Below, one piece after another: positions 9,511-20,342 of a stretch of 64,000 nucleotides of DNA (the first letter of the stretch is position 1; each line of letters begins with the position of its first letter). Made by a program: the position numbers and the translations under genes. The notes beneath the pieces were generated by a model that was given only the letters and a program-made list of their open reading frames with translations, had not been told where the DNA came from and did not search any database. The DNA comes from JAXMBX01 sp046349635 (GTDB taxonomy: Bacteria > Planctomycetota > Planctomycetia > Planctomycetales > Planctomycetaceae), in the NCBI GenBank assembly GCA_046349635.1, contig JAXMBX010000010.1, positions 42,650 through 106,649 on the forward strand. Reading direction: 5' to 3'.

Positions 9511-10926
9511 TTATTTCGTGGTGCTGGCGACGCTGTCGCCCTTGTTTTCCAGGACGATGATCTGAGACCCGGGGGTGTCGCAGAAGTAGACCGTCTTGCT
9601 ATCGGGGGAGACCGCGACGGCGACGTTCTTGCATCCGCCGGAGAGCGAACATTGTCCGACGACCCCCAGGAAATCCCCCTTGGCGGAGAATCGCTTGATG
9701 ATTCCTTCGGACTCGGCGGTGAAGATGTCGCCGTTGGATCCGGAGCGAATGTTCATGGGATTACAGCAGCCTCCGAAGCACTCGGGGGTGCTCGTGCGGC
9801 TCCGTTTCCCCCATTTTCCGACGAGCTTTCCGTCGCGGGTGTATCGCCCGAATTTGTGCTGCGTGTTTTCCGCGACTAGGATGTCTTCGCCGGCCGTCTG
9901 GACATCCATCTGGCCGCAGCAGCCGCTCAAGCCGTTCATGATGCGGGTGGGATTCTGAAACTGATGGTCCGTCCGCCAGACCGCATACCCGTAACCCTTG
10001 CTGTCGCCGCAGACCAGAAAGACGTCTTTGGGGGAGACGCTGATCGCGTTGATCCGTTTGAGGCGTTTCAACTGGCTATTCAGGACGTCCTCGACCTTCT
10101 GGTCGGCGAAGTGCCGTTTCATCATTTTCTGCTGACCGAGCATCATTTTGTAGTTCTGGATCTGCGATTTGTCGGAGGAGGTCAGATCGTCCTCGTTCTT
10201 GTCCTGCAGTTTCTTGAGCCGATCTTCCATCATTTTGATCGAGGAGTCATAGGATTCCTGCTGGCGCTTGATCAAGGCCTCGGCATCCTTTCGCATCTGG
10301 TCGGTGTTCTTCAGCAAGTCGGAGATGGGAGAGAGTTCGACGAGTGCGAGCTGCTTCCCTTCGGCATCGAACTTCGCGACTTTGCCATCGCCTGCGGCGA
10401 AAATATGCCCGTCCGGGGTGGCGGTCAGGGAATTCGCGGTGAAAGAGACATCCCATTTCTTGAGGACCTGTCCCTCGGGAGAGAGGATCTGAATTTCGGC
10501 ACCGGATTTGGGAGTGGGATCATAGGGGCCGGAGCTGACCAGGGCGACGAGTTGACCTTTGGAGTCGACGCAAAAAGTCTGGAGGGCGTGGCCGTGTTTG
10601 GTTCCGGTCACTTTCACCTTACGGAGGACTCCTTTCGGCAGGATGACTTCTTCCTCCGGAACGGCGGTACTGCTGGTAAAGGCACGCAACAGCGCACTGC
10701 CGAGCGATTCCTTAGAAGCGCTTGAGGATTTGGGCTTGGCGGGGGCTTTCGCGGGGGCCGATTTTTTGACGACGCCGTCGTCTGAGGAGGCGGGAGCCTC
10801 TGCCACCGCTTTTTCCGAGGCGGGGGGAGTGGCATGCAGGTGGATTTTTCCAAACCACGCCATCCCGATGCTGATCAATGCACTGAGGAGAACAGTTCCA
10901 ATCATGCTCCGCCGAAGCTGTAACAT
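9511..10926 (-). CDS. Membrane-anchored NHL-like beta-propeller with internal coiled coil
   Basis: I chose the ATG at 10926 (MLQLRRSMIG), which has AAGGAAT upstream; a longer frame to 11010 would run into the likely promoter. One N-terminal membrane segment (TVLLSALISIGMAW) is followed by a 60-residue Ala/Pro/Lys/Ser linker. The propeller blades include GQLVALVSSGPYDP, FAAGDGKVAKFDAEGK and DIFTAESEGIIKRFSAKGD. Between blades near residues 205-290 lies a long charged helix (KNTDQMRKDAEALIKRQQES and on), probably a coiled coil. Paired Cys motifs SGCCGQ and GGCCNP sit at equivalent places in neighbouring blades. It is probably periplasmic and anchored, with an unknown ligand. Confidence 0.65.
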   Translation of the reverse strand: MLQLRRSMIGTVLLSALISIGMAWFGKIHLHATPPASEKAVAEAPASSDDGVVKKSAPAKAPAKPKSSSASKESLGSALLRAFTSSTAVPEEEVILPKGVLRKVKVTGTKHGHALQTFCVDSKGQLVALVSSGPYDPTPKSGAEIQILSPEGQVLKKWDVSFTANSLTATPDGHIFAAGDGKVAKFDAEGKQLALVELSPISDLLKNTDQMRKDAEALIKRQQESYDSSIKMMEDRLKKLQDKNEDDLTSSDKSQIQNYKMMLGQQKMMKRHFADQKVEDVLNSQLKRLKRINAISVSPKDVFLVCGDSKGYGYAVWRTDHQFQNPTRIMNGLSGCCGQMDVQTAGEDILVAENTQHKFGRYTRDGKLVGKWGKRSRTSTPECFGGCCNPMNIRSGSNGDIFTAESEGIIKRFSAKGDFLGVVGQCSLSGGCKNVAVAVSPDSKTVYFCDTPGSQIIVLENKGDSVASTTK

Positions 10927-11485
10927 CGCAGAATTCCTTAGTTGCGAGTAATACGGCAGGGAAACGCGGGACGTCTTATTAAGATATAATAGTTCTTGAT
11001 AAGATTTCAAGAGGGGCTGATTTTGATTACGAAACGGATTGATTACGAGGCGGAGGGGATCAAGCTCGACCGGTTAAGAGTCGGGATTACGCCACTTTCC
11101 AGCGGAATTGTGTGACTGTCCAGAAATCTGAGGCCTGAGTTCAATCTGAAAAAGAGAGTGGGGCGTTCAGGCTGTCGAGGATTTGAAACGTGACGTCCTC
11201 CAGAACGGATCAAACATTCCGCAGGCTGTCCGGGGAATTGTGCGATTACTCCCAATAAGGCTGGAGTTTCAGAAAGTTGAAAGTCTGTTCCTGGCCGAAG
11301 GTGTCTGGATTTTTCTGGGTGGGCCAGTCGGAACAGGCGGGGGCTGACCTACGTGACAGTCTGTCGTAATTTGTCGCGTGTGTGGAGATCGCGTGTCTGG
11401 ACAACGAAGGGCACATGCGCACATGGCGACTCTGCACCTGACGGTGCAAAGTGGGCGTAGCAGCCAGAAAGGAAATTACAGGCGA
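10927..11485. other. Gene-free stretch with a degenerate family B repeat
   Basis: No coding signal is seen on either strand. The left part carries the possible promoter at 10983-11010. At 11403-11455 lies a degenerate family B repeat: it has the shared lead GGGCACATGCGCACATG and an inner hairpin TGCACC-tgac-GGTGCA, but the outer stem is mostly lost. The rest shows nothing recognisable. Confidence 0.5.
10983..11010 (-). promoter_or_regulatory. Possible sigma-70-type promoter for the NHL-like propeller gene
   Basis: Read on the minus strand, TTGAAA (11010-11005) is followed after 16 bases by TATATC (10988-10983), in a clearly AT-rich patch about 57 bases before the chosen ATG. This is a weak match and could be chance. 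Confidence 0.3.
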
Positions 11486-13428
11486 TTAATATCGCAGGGC
11501 CAGGATGCCGACGGCGGCCCAGTAGTAAGCGGCGAACGAGAGGAGCGTCCAGCCGATTGCCCTGGCCGGCCCCTGCCCTGTGCGGATGGCTTGGCGTGCG
11601 AGGATGCTGAGCGGGACTCCCGCAGGTAATGCCACGAGAAAGACCCACTCGGTCAGGAGGCTTAACCGGCGGCAGAGGAAGAAATAGAGCAGGCAGGTTG
11701 CGGCGAGCCAGGCGACGATGAGCCAGCCGTTCCATCTTTGCCTCCAGTTCTTTGGTTCCGCGCGGCCGGTGCTCCCAAACACGCCCCCCTGCAGGGCGAT
11801 GAACATGCAGACTGGCCAAGTGAACGTGAATTCCTGTCGCCAGAGGCTCAATGCCGTCGTTCCGATGGCGCCGAGGAGAAACGCGATGGTCCAGAAGAGA
11901 CCCAGCGTGAACATGGCATTCCCGCGCGAGACGAATCTCGCCGTGATCAGTCCGAAGAAGGCGGCGGGGAGGAGAACGGCCCCCAGAGAGAGCCAGAACC
12001 AATTCCAGAGCCATTCGCGGCTGGGAACATCGAAGGCATATTCCGGTTCGACGCCGAGCAGGCCGACCATGTTTGTGGACCAACTCTGCGGGATGTCTTT
12101 GACTGTGAGAAGTTTTTTCCCTGGTCCCGCCGTGCTTGGTGCTTTTTCACCCAGCAGGATGCAGGCGCAGCGGGAGTGATTCCGAACATAGAGTCGCCCG
12201 TGGCTCAACGTGGGCTGAGTCCAGCAGATTTCGCCCCCCAGAACCCTGGCCCGAGCGAGTTCCTCGTATCGCGCGGGGGTCTGTTTCGCGAGGATCAGAT
12301 CCCCCTCGTCATTGAAGAGGATCAATTTCCCGTCGGCGACGATGACGTTGGCATGGCCGGTGCGGTCGGTGCTCCATTTCTCCTTGAGGCTGGGGAATTC
12401 GAGACAGCGGAATGTTCCGCGGGAGGGGCGGTGGGCCTTGGCCTGGACATCTTTGAGGTCGAAGCCGTAGAGGTGCCCTTCCGCGAGGGCACAGGAGAAG
12501 ATGTCGTTGGACATCAGGTCGGTGTGGCGGACCAGTCGGGGGGGATCGAGTTTCTTGTCGCTTAGCTGGTAGAGTTCTCCGCCGCTGCGGAAGGGGCTGG
12601 AAATGAAAAAATACGGCTCGGAGTAGACCGGCCAGGCTGAGTGTTCGTCATATCCCTGCGATAGTCCGATCCTCCACAACTGAGATCCTTTGGGAAACTC
12701 GTACGCGGCGACGCTGTTTTCCATGAGAGCGAGGAGTTGACGTTCGCCGCGGACACGGATCGGGAGGACCGGCGTGTAGCTGGCGGATTCGCCCCCACTG
12801 TTCCAGGCGATCGAGCCATCGCGGCAGTGCAATGCGACGACGCTGGCACCGAGTCCGCCGACGGGGAGGATGACCAGGCCCTCGACGACGGTTGGTGTGA
12901 TTGCGAAGCCGAAGTCCGAGCCTTTGCCGCGAAACTTTTGCTTCACTTCGACGCTCCAGATCTGTCGCCCGGTGGAGGCATCGAGGCACGCCACGACCCC
13001 CGCGGGAGTGGTGAGTAGATCTTCCCCTGGTCGCAGGTCGGAGTTCCCCCGCGCGGGCCGGGGTACAGGCTGGCGGTTTCATAGGGGGGTGCGTAGCGGG
13101 TTTCCCAGACCGTCTTCCCGGTTTCCGCATCAAGGCAGACGACGTACTGACCTGAGAGGGTCTGATACTGGGTGTAGACCCTGTCGCCGACTGCGATCAT
13201 GCCGGAGTAGCCTTGGCCGAGCGTGCGGGTCCAGAGGACGGGGGGGCCTTGCTCGCTCCATGTGGAGACGAGGCCGGTCTCGCGGCTGATGCCGTTGAGA
13301 TCGGGGCCGCGGAGATGAGGCCAATCCGGGGTTGCCTGGTCCCCGTTGAGGGAGGGGCGTTCGTCGGCTGGGGAGGTCGTCCCGATCAATGTCCAAATGA
13401 TTACGAACCAGAGGCTCTTCGGAATCAT
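11486..13428 (-). CDS. PQQ-type beta-propeller with C-terminal multi-span membrane domain (frameshifted)
   Basis: The ATG at 13428 begins a signal peptide (SLWFVIIWTLIGTTSPA), then DWPHLRGPDLNGISRETGL, the standard start of planctomycetal quinoprotein propellers. Blades include VVCLDAETGKTVWETRYAPP and, in the second frame, CLDASTGRQIWSVE. The frame shifts near 13015; the blade pattern resumes at once. The last 180 residues are hydrophobic with about six membrane segments (for example WFWLSLGAVLLPAAFFGLI and WLIVAWLAATCLLYFFLC). The result is an exported propeller tethered to an integral membrane domain, about 647 residues in all. It may pass electrons or a signal to the membrane; that is inference. 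Confidence 0.65.
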
Positions 13429-13612
13429 TCCGTCTGTTCCCCGGGGCCTCTCTGGTTTGGACGTGAGTGGTACGCAGGCTCTGAAATCCTGTACGGGAAG
13501 TGGGGCAGATTTCGTGAAAGGATTCTTGGAGGGAGGGGAAAAGATGTGTGGGTGTGGCTGGAGGGGGGGCGGGAGGTGGGAGGAGAGCTGCGGGAATTAC
13601 GAATCGAGCGCG

Positions 13613-13730
13613 AGAGACGCTTTAACCTTACCCCTCACCCGGCCTATTTCGAGAAGGACTATCGCCCTTGCAGGAACTCACGCCCTGTGAGTTCCTGACG
13701 CGGTTGATCCCGACAAGGGGCGAGGGTAGA
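13613..13730 (+). repeat. Family C hairpin repeat, copy 2
   Basis: The flanks GAGACGCTTTAACC...CCCCTCACC and CGGTTGATCCCGAC...GGCGAGGGT match the other copies. The stem is CAGGAACTCAC (13671-13681) with GTGAGTTCCTG (13687-13697), 11 bp and perfect, loop GCCCT. Confidence 0.75.
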
Positions 13731-13774
13731 GAATGCTCTTGTCGCTACGCCACGCCGTCTCTGGCAATCCACAC

Positions 13775-13839
13775 GGAATTGAAGAGGTTCCTGTGGCTGC
13801 GCCCCCAGGTCGCAGGAGAACATGCAACCTGGGCTACTC
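13775..13839 (+). repeat. Family A double-hairpin repeat, copy 3
   Basis: The lead is GAATTGAAGAGGTTCCTGTGG. Hairpin 1 is decayed at its 3' arm (GCCCCC). Hairpin 2 keeps CCCAGGT with ACCTGGG outside; the inner GCAGG/CATGC pairing is partly lost. Confidence 0.6.
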
Positions 13840-13969
13840 GTGTCTTCAATTCTCTCCTCGCTCAAACAGGAGGTTTTGCGCCTGATTTCGGGCTGTTGGT
13901 GCGGTACAATCATGGTCTCCAACATTTGCCTGCCGTCCAAGTGCTCATGCCTGCCGCAGAGGTTGTTTC

Positions 13970-16900
13970 ATGACGTCATTTCGCTGGTTGCTCGCCGGGT
14001 TGCTGCTGTGCAGTGCGTCTCTCCGTGGCGAGGAAAAATCTTCCCCGGCCAGGATCGATGTTGGCCGCATCGATTTTGACCGGGAGATCCGCCCGATTCT
14101 GTCGAACGTCTGCTTTGACTGTCATGGTCCGGATCAGGGGCAGCGGAAGGGGGATCTGCGGCTGGACACGCGGGAATCGCTGTTTGCCGATCGGGACGGG
14201 ACGAAGCTGGTGGTGCCGCGGAAACTCGAGCAGAGCGAACTGTATCGGCGGATCACGAGCGGGGACAAAGAGGAACGGATGCCACCTCCCAATGCGCTGC
14301 GGCAACTCGATCCCAAGCAGATCGAGCTGATCAAGCTGTGGATCGAACAGGGAGCTGAATGGAAAAGCCACTGGGCGTATGCCCCCGTGCAGGTGGCCAC
14401 GATTCCGGACGTCAAAAACGGCGGGGAATTTGTCCAGAATGATATCGACCGGTTTGTGATGGAGAAGCTGAATGCGCTGGGGATGAAGCCTTCTCCGGAA
14501 GCGGACAAGGTGACGCTGATCCGGCGGTTGTCGTTTGATTTGGTGGGGCTCCCCCCTACCCCGAAAGAGGTGCAGGAATTCGTCTCTGATACGCGGCCTG
14601 ATGCTTACGAGCGGCTGGTGGACCGGTTGATGACGTCGCCGCATTTTGGGGAACGGATGGCGATGTTCTGGCTGGATCTGGTGCGGTACGCCGATACGAA
14701 CGGCTATCACGGGGACAATCACGAGGATCGGGACCTGTATCGGGACTGGGTGATCGAGGCGTTCAATCGGAATCAGCCGTTTGACCAATTCACCGTGGAA
14801 CAACTGGCGGGGGATCTGCTTCCTCAGCCTTCGCAGCAGATGCAGATTGCATCGGGGTACAACCGGCTGCTGATGACCACGCGTGAAGGGGGCGCGCAGG
14901 CGAAGGAATACATGGCGAAGTACTCGGCAGACCGGGTGCGAAATTTTTCGTCGGTGTGGCTGGCAAGCACGATGGGGTGCTGCGAATGCCACGATCACAA
15001 ATACGATCCGTTCACGACGCGCGATTTTTACACGATGGCGGCGTTCTTCGCGGACATTCAGGAAGTGGCCGTGGGGGTGCAGGCAGGGACGAAGATGCCG
15101 ACGCCGGACGAAAAAGCCCGGTTGGCCGCGTTTGATCAGCAGATGGCACCGTTGCGAAAGGTGATGGAGACGCAGACGCCGGAGTTGGAGAAGGCGCAGG
15201 CCGAGTGGGAGGAGTCGCTACGGAATCGGAAGGTGGAGTGGGTGCAGCTCAAGCCGACGGAGGCGAAGTCCACCGGCAAATCGAAGTTCAAAATCGCCGA
15301 TGACGGAACGGTCACGGTCTCGGAAGGAAAACCGGGCGGGGAGACGTATCGGTTGAAATACTCGATCGCAATGAAGGGGATCACGGCGTTGCGGCTGGAA
15401 CTGCTGGCGGACGATGCGTTTCCCGGCAAAGGGCCGGGGCGGGCGGCGAACGGGAACCTGGTCCTGAGTGAGTTCACGGCTGCGCTGGGAGATAAGCCGA
15501 TTACGTGGGCGGAAGCGCGGAGCGATCACTCGCAGGCAGGGTATGACATTGCCCATGCGATCGATGGGAAGGCTGAGACGGGGTGGGGGATTCTGCCGCA
15601 GACGGGACAGGCGCACCAGGGGGTGTTTGAGTTGAAGGCTGAAGTGGGGAGTGAGAAGCCGGAGACGGTGTTAGTCTCCCTTGTGCAGAATTACGGAGAG
15701 AATCACTCGATTGGAAAGTTCCGGATCTCGGCGACGAAAGCGGCGCGGCCCGTGCCGCTGGACGGGGGAAACGGCCTGCCGTCGAAGATTGCAGAGATTC
15801 TGGCGCTGGATGCGGGGAAGAGAACGGCTCCGCAGAAGCAGGAGTTGTCGGCCTATTTTCGGAGTGTGACTCCCCTGCTGGAGAAACCTCGAGGGGAACT
15901 GGCAGGGATTCAGAAGCAAAGGGACGTGCTGTTCGAAACGGTGCGGACGACGCTCATTTCCACGTCCGGTCCTGCGCGAATGATGCGGGTCTTGCCGCGG
16001 GGGAACTGGCTGGATGATTCGGGGGCGGAGGTGGGGCCCGCGGTTCCGGCGTTCCTGACCGTGTCGGCCAAGAGGTCCACGACGAAGCCGACGCGTCTGG
16101 ATCTGGCGGAGTGGGTGGTTTCGCCGGATAACCCGTTGACGGCGCGGGTGTTCGTGAACCGGCTGTGGAAGATTGCCTTTGGGCAGGGGCTGGTGAAAAC
16201 GGTGGAGGATTTCGGTGCGCAAGGGACGCCGCCGACGCATCCTGAACTGCTTGATTGGCTAGCTTCCGAGTTCAGCGGGTCGAAGTCCGGAAGGTGGGAC
16301 GTCAAAAAGATGCTCAAGCTGATGGTGATGTCGGGGACGTATCGGCAGTCCTCGTTCGCGAATGAGGCGATGCGACAGCAGGATCCACACAATCAATGGC
16401 TGGCGCGGCAGGGACGGTTCCGGATGGACGCGGAGTTTGTCCACGACACGGCGCTGTCGGTCTCGGGGCTGCTGGTGGACAAGGTGGGAGGGCCGAGCGT
16501 GAAGCCTTACCAACCGGCGGGGTATTGGTCGTATTTGAATTTCCCGATTCGGGACTGGGAGCAGGACAAGGGGGCTGGGTTGTACCGGCGGGGGTTGTAC
16601 ACGTACTGGTGCCGGACGTTTTTGCATCCGAGTTTCAAGGCGTTTGACGCACCGACACGGGAGGAATGCACGGCGGATCGGCCGCGGTCGAACACTCCGC
16701 TGCAGGCGCTGGTGTTGATGAATGATCCGATCTACGTGGAAGCGGCGCGAGCCTTCGCGGAGCGGATCCTGCGGGAAGGGCCCGCGGATGTGAAGGGGCG
16801 GCTGGAGTTTGCCTACCGGCAGATCCTGTCGCGTGGGCCGCGCCCGCAAGAAATAATTCTGCTGACGAAGCTGCATGCGGAACAGTTGGCGGAATATCAG

Positions 16901-17041
16901 AAGGATCCGAAAGGGGCGGAGGAGTTACTGCACGTGGGGGTGCATGCGGTTCCTGAGAAGATGGACCGTGCGGAACTGGCGGCCTGGACGGCAGTCGCAC
17001 GGGTGTTACTCAATCTGCACGAGACAATTACACGCAATTAG
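13970..17041 (+). CDS. Planctomycetal cytochrome c, DUF1549 and DUF1553 (PSCyt1/PSD1 type)
   Basis: A 1023-residue exported protein with signal peptide WLLAGLLLCSASLRGEE. Residues 35-125 form a planctomycetal cytochrome-C domain with the haem motif CFDCHGPD and a later PPP distal region. DUF1549 follows (LRRLSFDLVGLPPTPKEV region), including CCECHDHKYDP, a second CxxCH. A carbohydrate-binding-like insert occupies residues 440-590. DUF1553 closes the protein with NPLTARVFVNRLWKIAFG, DFGAQGTPPTHPELLDWLA and RSNTPLQALVLMNDP. The length is normal for the family. Twelve bases separate it from the DUF1501 gene, the usual partner, so they form an operon. It is thought to act in periplasmic redox breakdown of polysaccharides; no substrate is proven. 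Confidence 0.9.
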   Translation: MTSFRWLLAGLLLCSASLRGEEKSSPARIDVGRIDFDREIRPILSNVCFDCHGPDQGQRKGDLRLDTRESLFADRDGTKLVVPRKLEQSELYRRITSGDKEERMPPPNALRQLDPKQIELIKLWIEQGAEWKSHWAYAPVQVATIPDVKNGGEFVQNDIDRFVMEKLNALGMKPSPEADKVTLIRRLSFDLVGLPPTPKEVQEFVSDTRPDAYERLVDRLMTSPHFGERMAMFWLDLVRYADTNGYHGDNHEDRDLYRDWVIEAFNRNQPFDQFTVEQLAGDLLPQPSQQMQIASGYNRLLMTTREGGAQAKEYMAKYSADRVRNFSSVWLASTMGCCECHDHKYDPFTTRDFYTMAAFFADIQEVAVGVQAGTKMPTPDEKARLAAFDQQMAPLRKVMETQTPELEKAQAEWEESLRNRKVEWVQLKPTEAKSTGKSKFKIADDGTVTVSEGKPGGETYRLKYSIAMKGITALRLELLADDAFPGKGPGRAANGNLVLSEFTAALGDKPITWAEARSDHSQAGYDIAHAIDGKAETGWGILPQTGQAHQGVFELKAEVGSEKPETVLVSLVQNYGENHSIGKFRISATKAARPVPLDGGNGLPSKIAEILALDAGKRTAPQKQELSAYFRSVTPLLEKPRGELAGIQKQRDVLFETVRTTLISTSGPARMMRVLPRGNWLDDSGAEVGPAVPAFLTVSAKRSTTKPTRLDLAEWVVSPDNPLTARVFVNRLWKIAFGQGLVKTVEDFGAQGTPPTHPELLDWLASEFSGSKSGRWDVKKMLKLMVMSGTYRQSSFANEAMRQQDPHNQWLARQGRFRMDAEFVHDTALSVSGLLVDKVGGPSVKPYQPAGYWSYLNFPIRDWEQDKGAGLYRRGLYTYWCRTFLHPSFKAFDAPTREECTADRPRSNTPLQALVLMNDPIYVEAARAFAERILREGPADVKGRLEFAYRQILSRGPRPQEIILLTKLHAEQLAEYQKDPKGAEELLHVGVHAVPEKMDRAELAAWTAVARVLLNLHETITRN

Positions 17042-17053
17042 CGGAACAGAACT

Positions 17054-18487
<1,434 letters not shown>

Positions 18488-18504
18488 GATTGTGATGGAA
18501 ACAA

Positions 18505-18536
18505 AAGAGGGGAGGACGATGAAGTCCTCCCCTCTT
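18505..18536. terminator. Bidirectional intrinsic terminator between convergent genes
   Basis: A perfect 13-bp stem, AAGAGGGGAGGAC (18505-18517) with GTCCTCCCCTCTT (18524-18536), loop GATGAA. It starts 18 bases after the DUF1501 stop and ends 24 bases before the stop of the opposite-strand lipoprotein gene, so it can serve both. Confidence 0.85.
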
Positions 18537-18560
18537 GAATATCGCAAATCAACCGGTTAC

Positions 18561-19139
18561 TCACATGGAGGTGAGATCAAATTTGAGATCGGTCTGGGGT
18601 TTCCCTTTCTCGACATTGATTTTGATCATGCCGGGGCCGCCGCCCCGGTACTTGGTGTAGATGGCCCCCATTTTCGGGTCATATCCCTTAGCCTTGGTAA
18701 CGACTTCAGGCAGGGTCTCCTGAACGTCGAGAGCGAGGTTGAGATCTTCGCGGTCATCGCGCTCTTTCAACCGCGGGAGCCAGCGAAAGATGACAGCATA
18801 TTCGCCCGGTTCCACCCCATCCCCCTGGCTGAACGTGGTATAAAACCATTTTCCATCTTTATCCGTGGTCCCGTATTGGCCGACGTGAGTGAAACGCCTT
18901 GATTCGGATTGCGCTTTCTGGACTTCGGCCATGGGGACCAGGAGAACATGAACTCCCGGGACCGGCTGGCCGTCGATGGTGACCGTTCCCCCCACTTTGA
19001 CGAGGTTCGAGGGGGGTTTAGCCCCGGGGCCACCGGATTCTTCGGTTCGAGGTCCTTTTTTCCCGTCTCCACAGCCTGAGATCAGGGCAAGAGCCAGGAC
19101 CAAGCAGAAACTATGGAACGCTTGCCGGCGTACTATCAT
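18561..19139 (-). CDS. Lipoprotein with a carboxypeptidase-regulatory-like beta-sandwich
   Basis: I chose the ATG at 19139 (MIVRRQAFHS), which has GGAG nine bases upstream, over the in-frame ATG at 19154, which has no ribosome binding site. The signal sequence ends in a lipobox ALISGC. A Gly/Pro linker is followed by VGGTVTIDGQPVPGVHVLLVP, the opening of the carboxypeptidase-regulatory-like fold seen in many small planctomycetal lipoproteins. TTDKDGKWFYTTF and GEYAVIFRWLP complete the sandwich. The mature protein is about 170 residues. Its role is unknown and probably structural or adhesive at the envelope. It is convergent with the DUF1501 operon. Confidence 0.75.
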   Translation of the reverse strand: MIVRRQAFHSFCLVLALALISGCGDGKKGPRTEESGGPGAKPPSNLVKVGGTVTIDGQPVPGVHVLLVPMAEVQKAQSESRRFTHVGQYGTTDKDGKWFYTTFSQGDGVEPGEYAVIFRWLPRLKERDDREDLNLALDVQETLPEVVTKAKGYDPKMGAIYTKYRGGGPGMIKINVEKGKPQTDLKFDLTSM

Positions 19140-19407
19140 AAGAGTCGTCTCCATGTCTGAATGAATTTTTGACGAAGAGTGAGATAACAGTGTTCACTCA
19201 AACCCATATCGAACGGATATGATTTTCGGAAGGCTAATGATCCGCTTCCAAGAGCTGGAAGTGCCTTCCGGGATCGATCGAGTCTCGAAGTCTCCGTAAC
19301 GATCGGCTACGCGGACAATGGACTCTTTTTATCTTAACCCCGGAGCGGGGGACATTCAACCGCCAGAAATTACGGAAGGCGTTTGCGGGAGCGGGGTTTC
19401 GCCGGGA

Positions 19408-20058
19408 TTACTTGCGGGCAGCAAGGGGGGCGAACGCACCAATGACCCGCTCCAGATCCTTGACCTCGGCCTCGGAGAGGAGTCCGGTGAGGTTGCGGCT
19501 GAGATCGCGGTCGGGGTGCCAGCGTCCGAGGACGTCGAACATGGGCTGAATGTAGAAATCATTCAGGTGGAACTGCTGCTTGAACTCATGGGATTCTTCC
19601 GGGGGGAGATCCTCAAATTGGCTGATGAGGAGGAAGTCCCCCTCATTGGAAAGTTGCAGGTGCAGCGCCCGGAGTTCAGAGGCGAGTTGATGGTCGATGG
19701 AAATCTTGGCGTTGAGGGGGCCATTTTCCAGGAAGGGTTGCACCAGTTCCGGGAGTTTTTCCACCATGCGGGCGGAGGTCTCGCAGACGGCGTAGACGAC
19801 GGCCTCGTCGACGAGATTGGCGTGAAATTCCTCCTTGGCGAGGTGCTTGCTCCAGGTCTCCGCGAGAAGCGAGAGCTGAACCTGGGGAGCGACGTCACGG
19901 AGGAAGGGGACTTGCGTCAGGAAGCCAAAGGGCTCCCGGTTCTCGGCGGGAACCCGGCGAGAGAAGTCCATGAGTTCCAATGTCTCAATACATGCCAGTC
20001 GGAAGGCGACGTAACTGAGGCAGCTTTGCGGCAAGGTGTCAGTGCATATGGTAAGCAT
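19408..20058 (-). CDS. Hypothetical protein, helical, no recognised domain
   Basis: I chose the ATG at 20058 (MLTICTDTLPQSC) because GAGGA lies seven bases upstream; a GTG at 20076 is possible. The 216-residue product has no signal peptide or membrane segment. It is rich in Leu and Glu and mostly predicted helical by eye (ETWSKHLAKEEFHANLVDEA, EAVVYAVCETSARMVEKLPE). Its composition and codon use match the neighbours, and the opposite-strand frame is clearly a shadow. I do not recognise the family. It stands alone between a lipoprotein and a ThuA gene on the same strand with gaps over 200 bases. Confidence 0.65.
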   Translation of the reverse strand: MLTICTDTLPQSCLSYVAFRLACIETLELMDFSRRVPAENREPFGFLTQVPFLRDVAPQVQLSLLAETWSKHLAKEEFHANLVDEAVVYAVCETSARMVEKLPELVQPFLENGPLNAKISIDHQLASELRALHLQLSNEGDFLLISQFEDLPPEESHEFKQQFHLNDFYIQPMFDVLGRWHPDRDLSRNLTGLLSEAEVKDLERVIGAFAPLAARK

Positions 20059-20342
20059 GCACCGATCCTCGCACACGCTCGGAGAGGTGACAAGAAAAAT
20101 TCAGAAAAACCCGGTGTCGGGCGCGTGGATTTTGGAAGAGGGGTGTCAGAGTTTTCGCGCCCGACAAGGTTCCCCCGGATCGTAATGTTTGACAGACCGT
20201 TTCAGGCCTGCTGCGCGGAAGAATCAAGGCGGAAAAATCGGCGCAATGTTCTTGCCAGGCCACGAAAAGGAGGGGTGATGTTTCGATGGGGGAACCGAGT
20301 TTTCATCCGCCGTTCAATGCGATTAGCGCGTCGGTCCCCCAC

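Larger units (their letters stand above)
13429..13969. repeat. Intergenic repeat island (families C and A)
   Basis: This divergent intergenic region separates the quinoprotein gene from the DUF1549/DUF1553 operon. Bases 13429-13612 show nothing recognisable. Family C copy 2 (13613-13730) and family A copy 3 (13775-13839) follow. The last 130 bases must hold the promoter of the operon, but I see no clear one. Confidence 0.5.
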
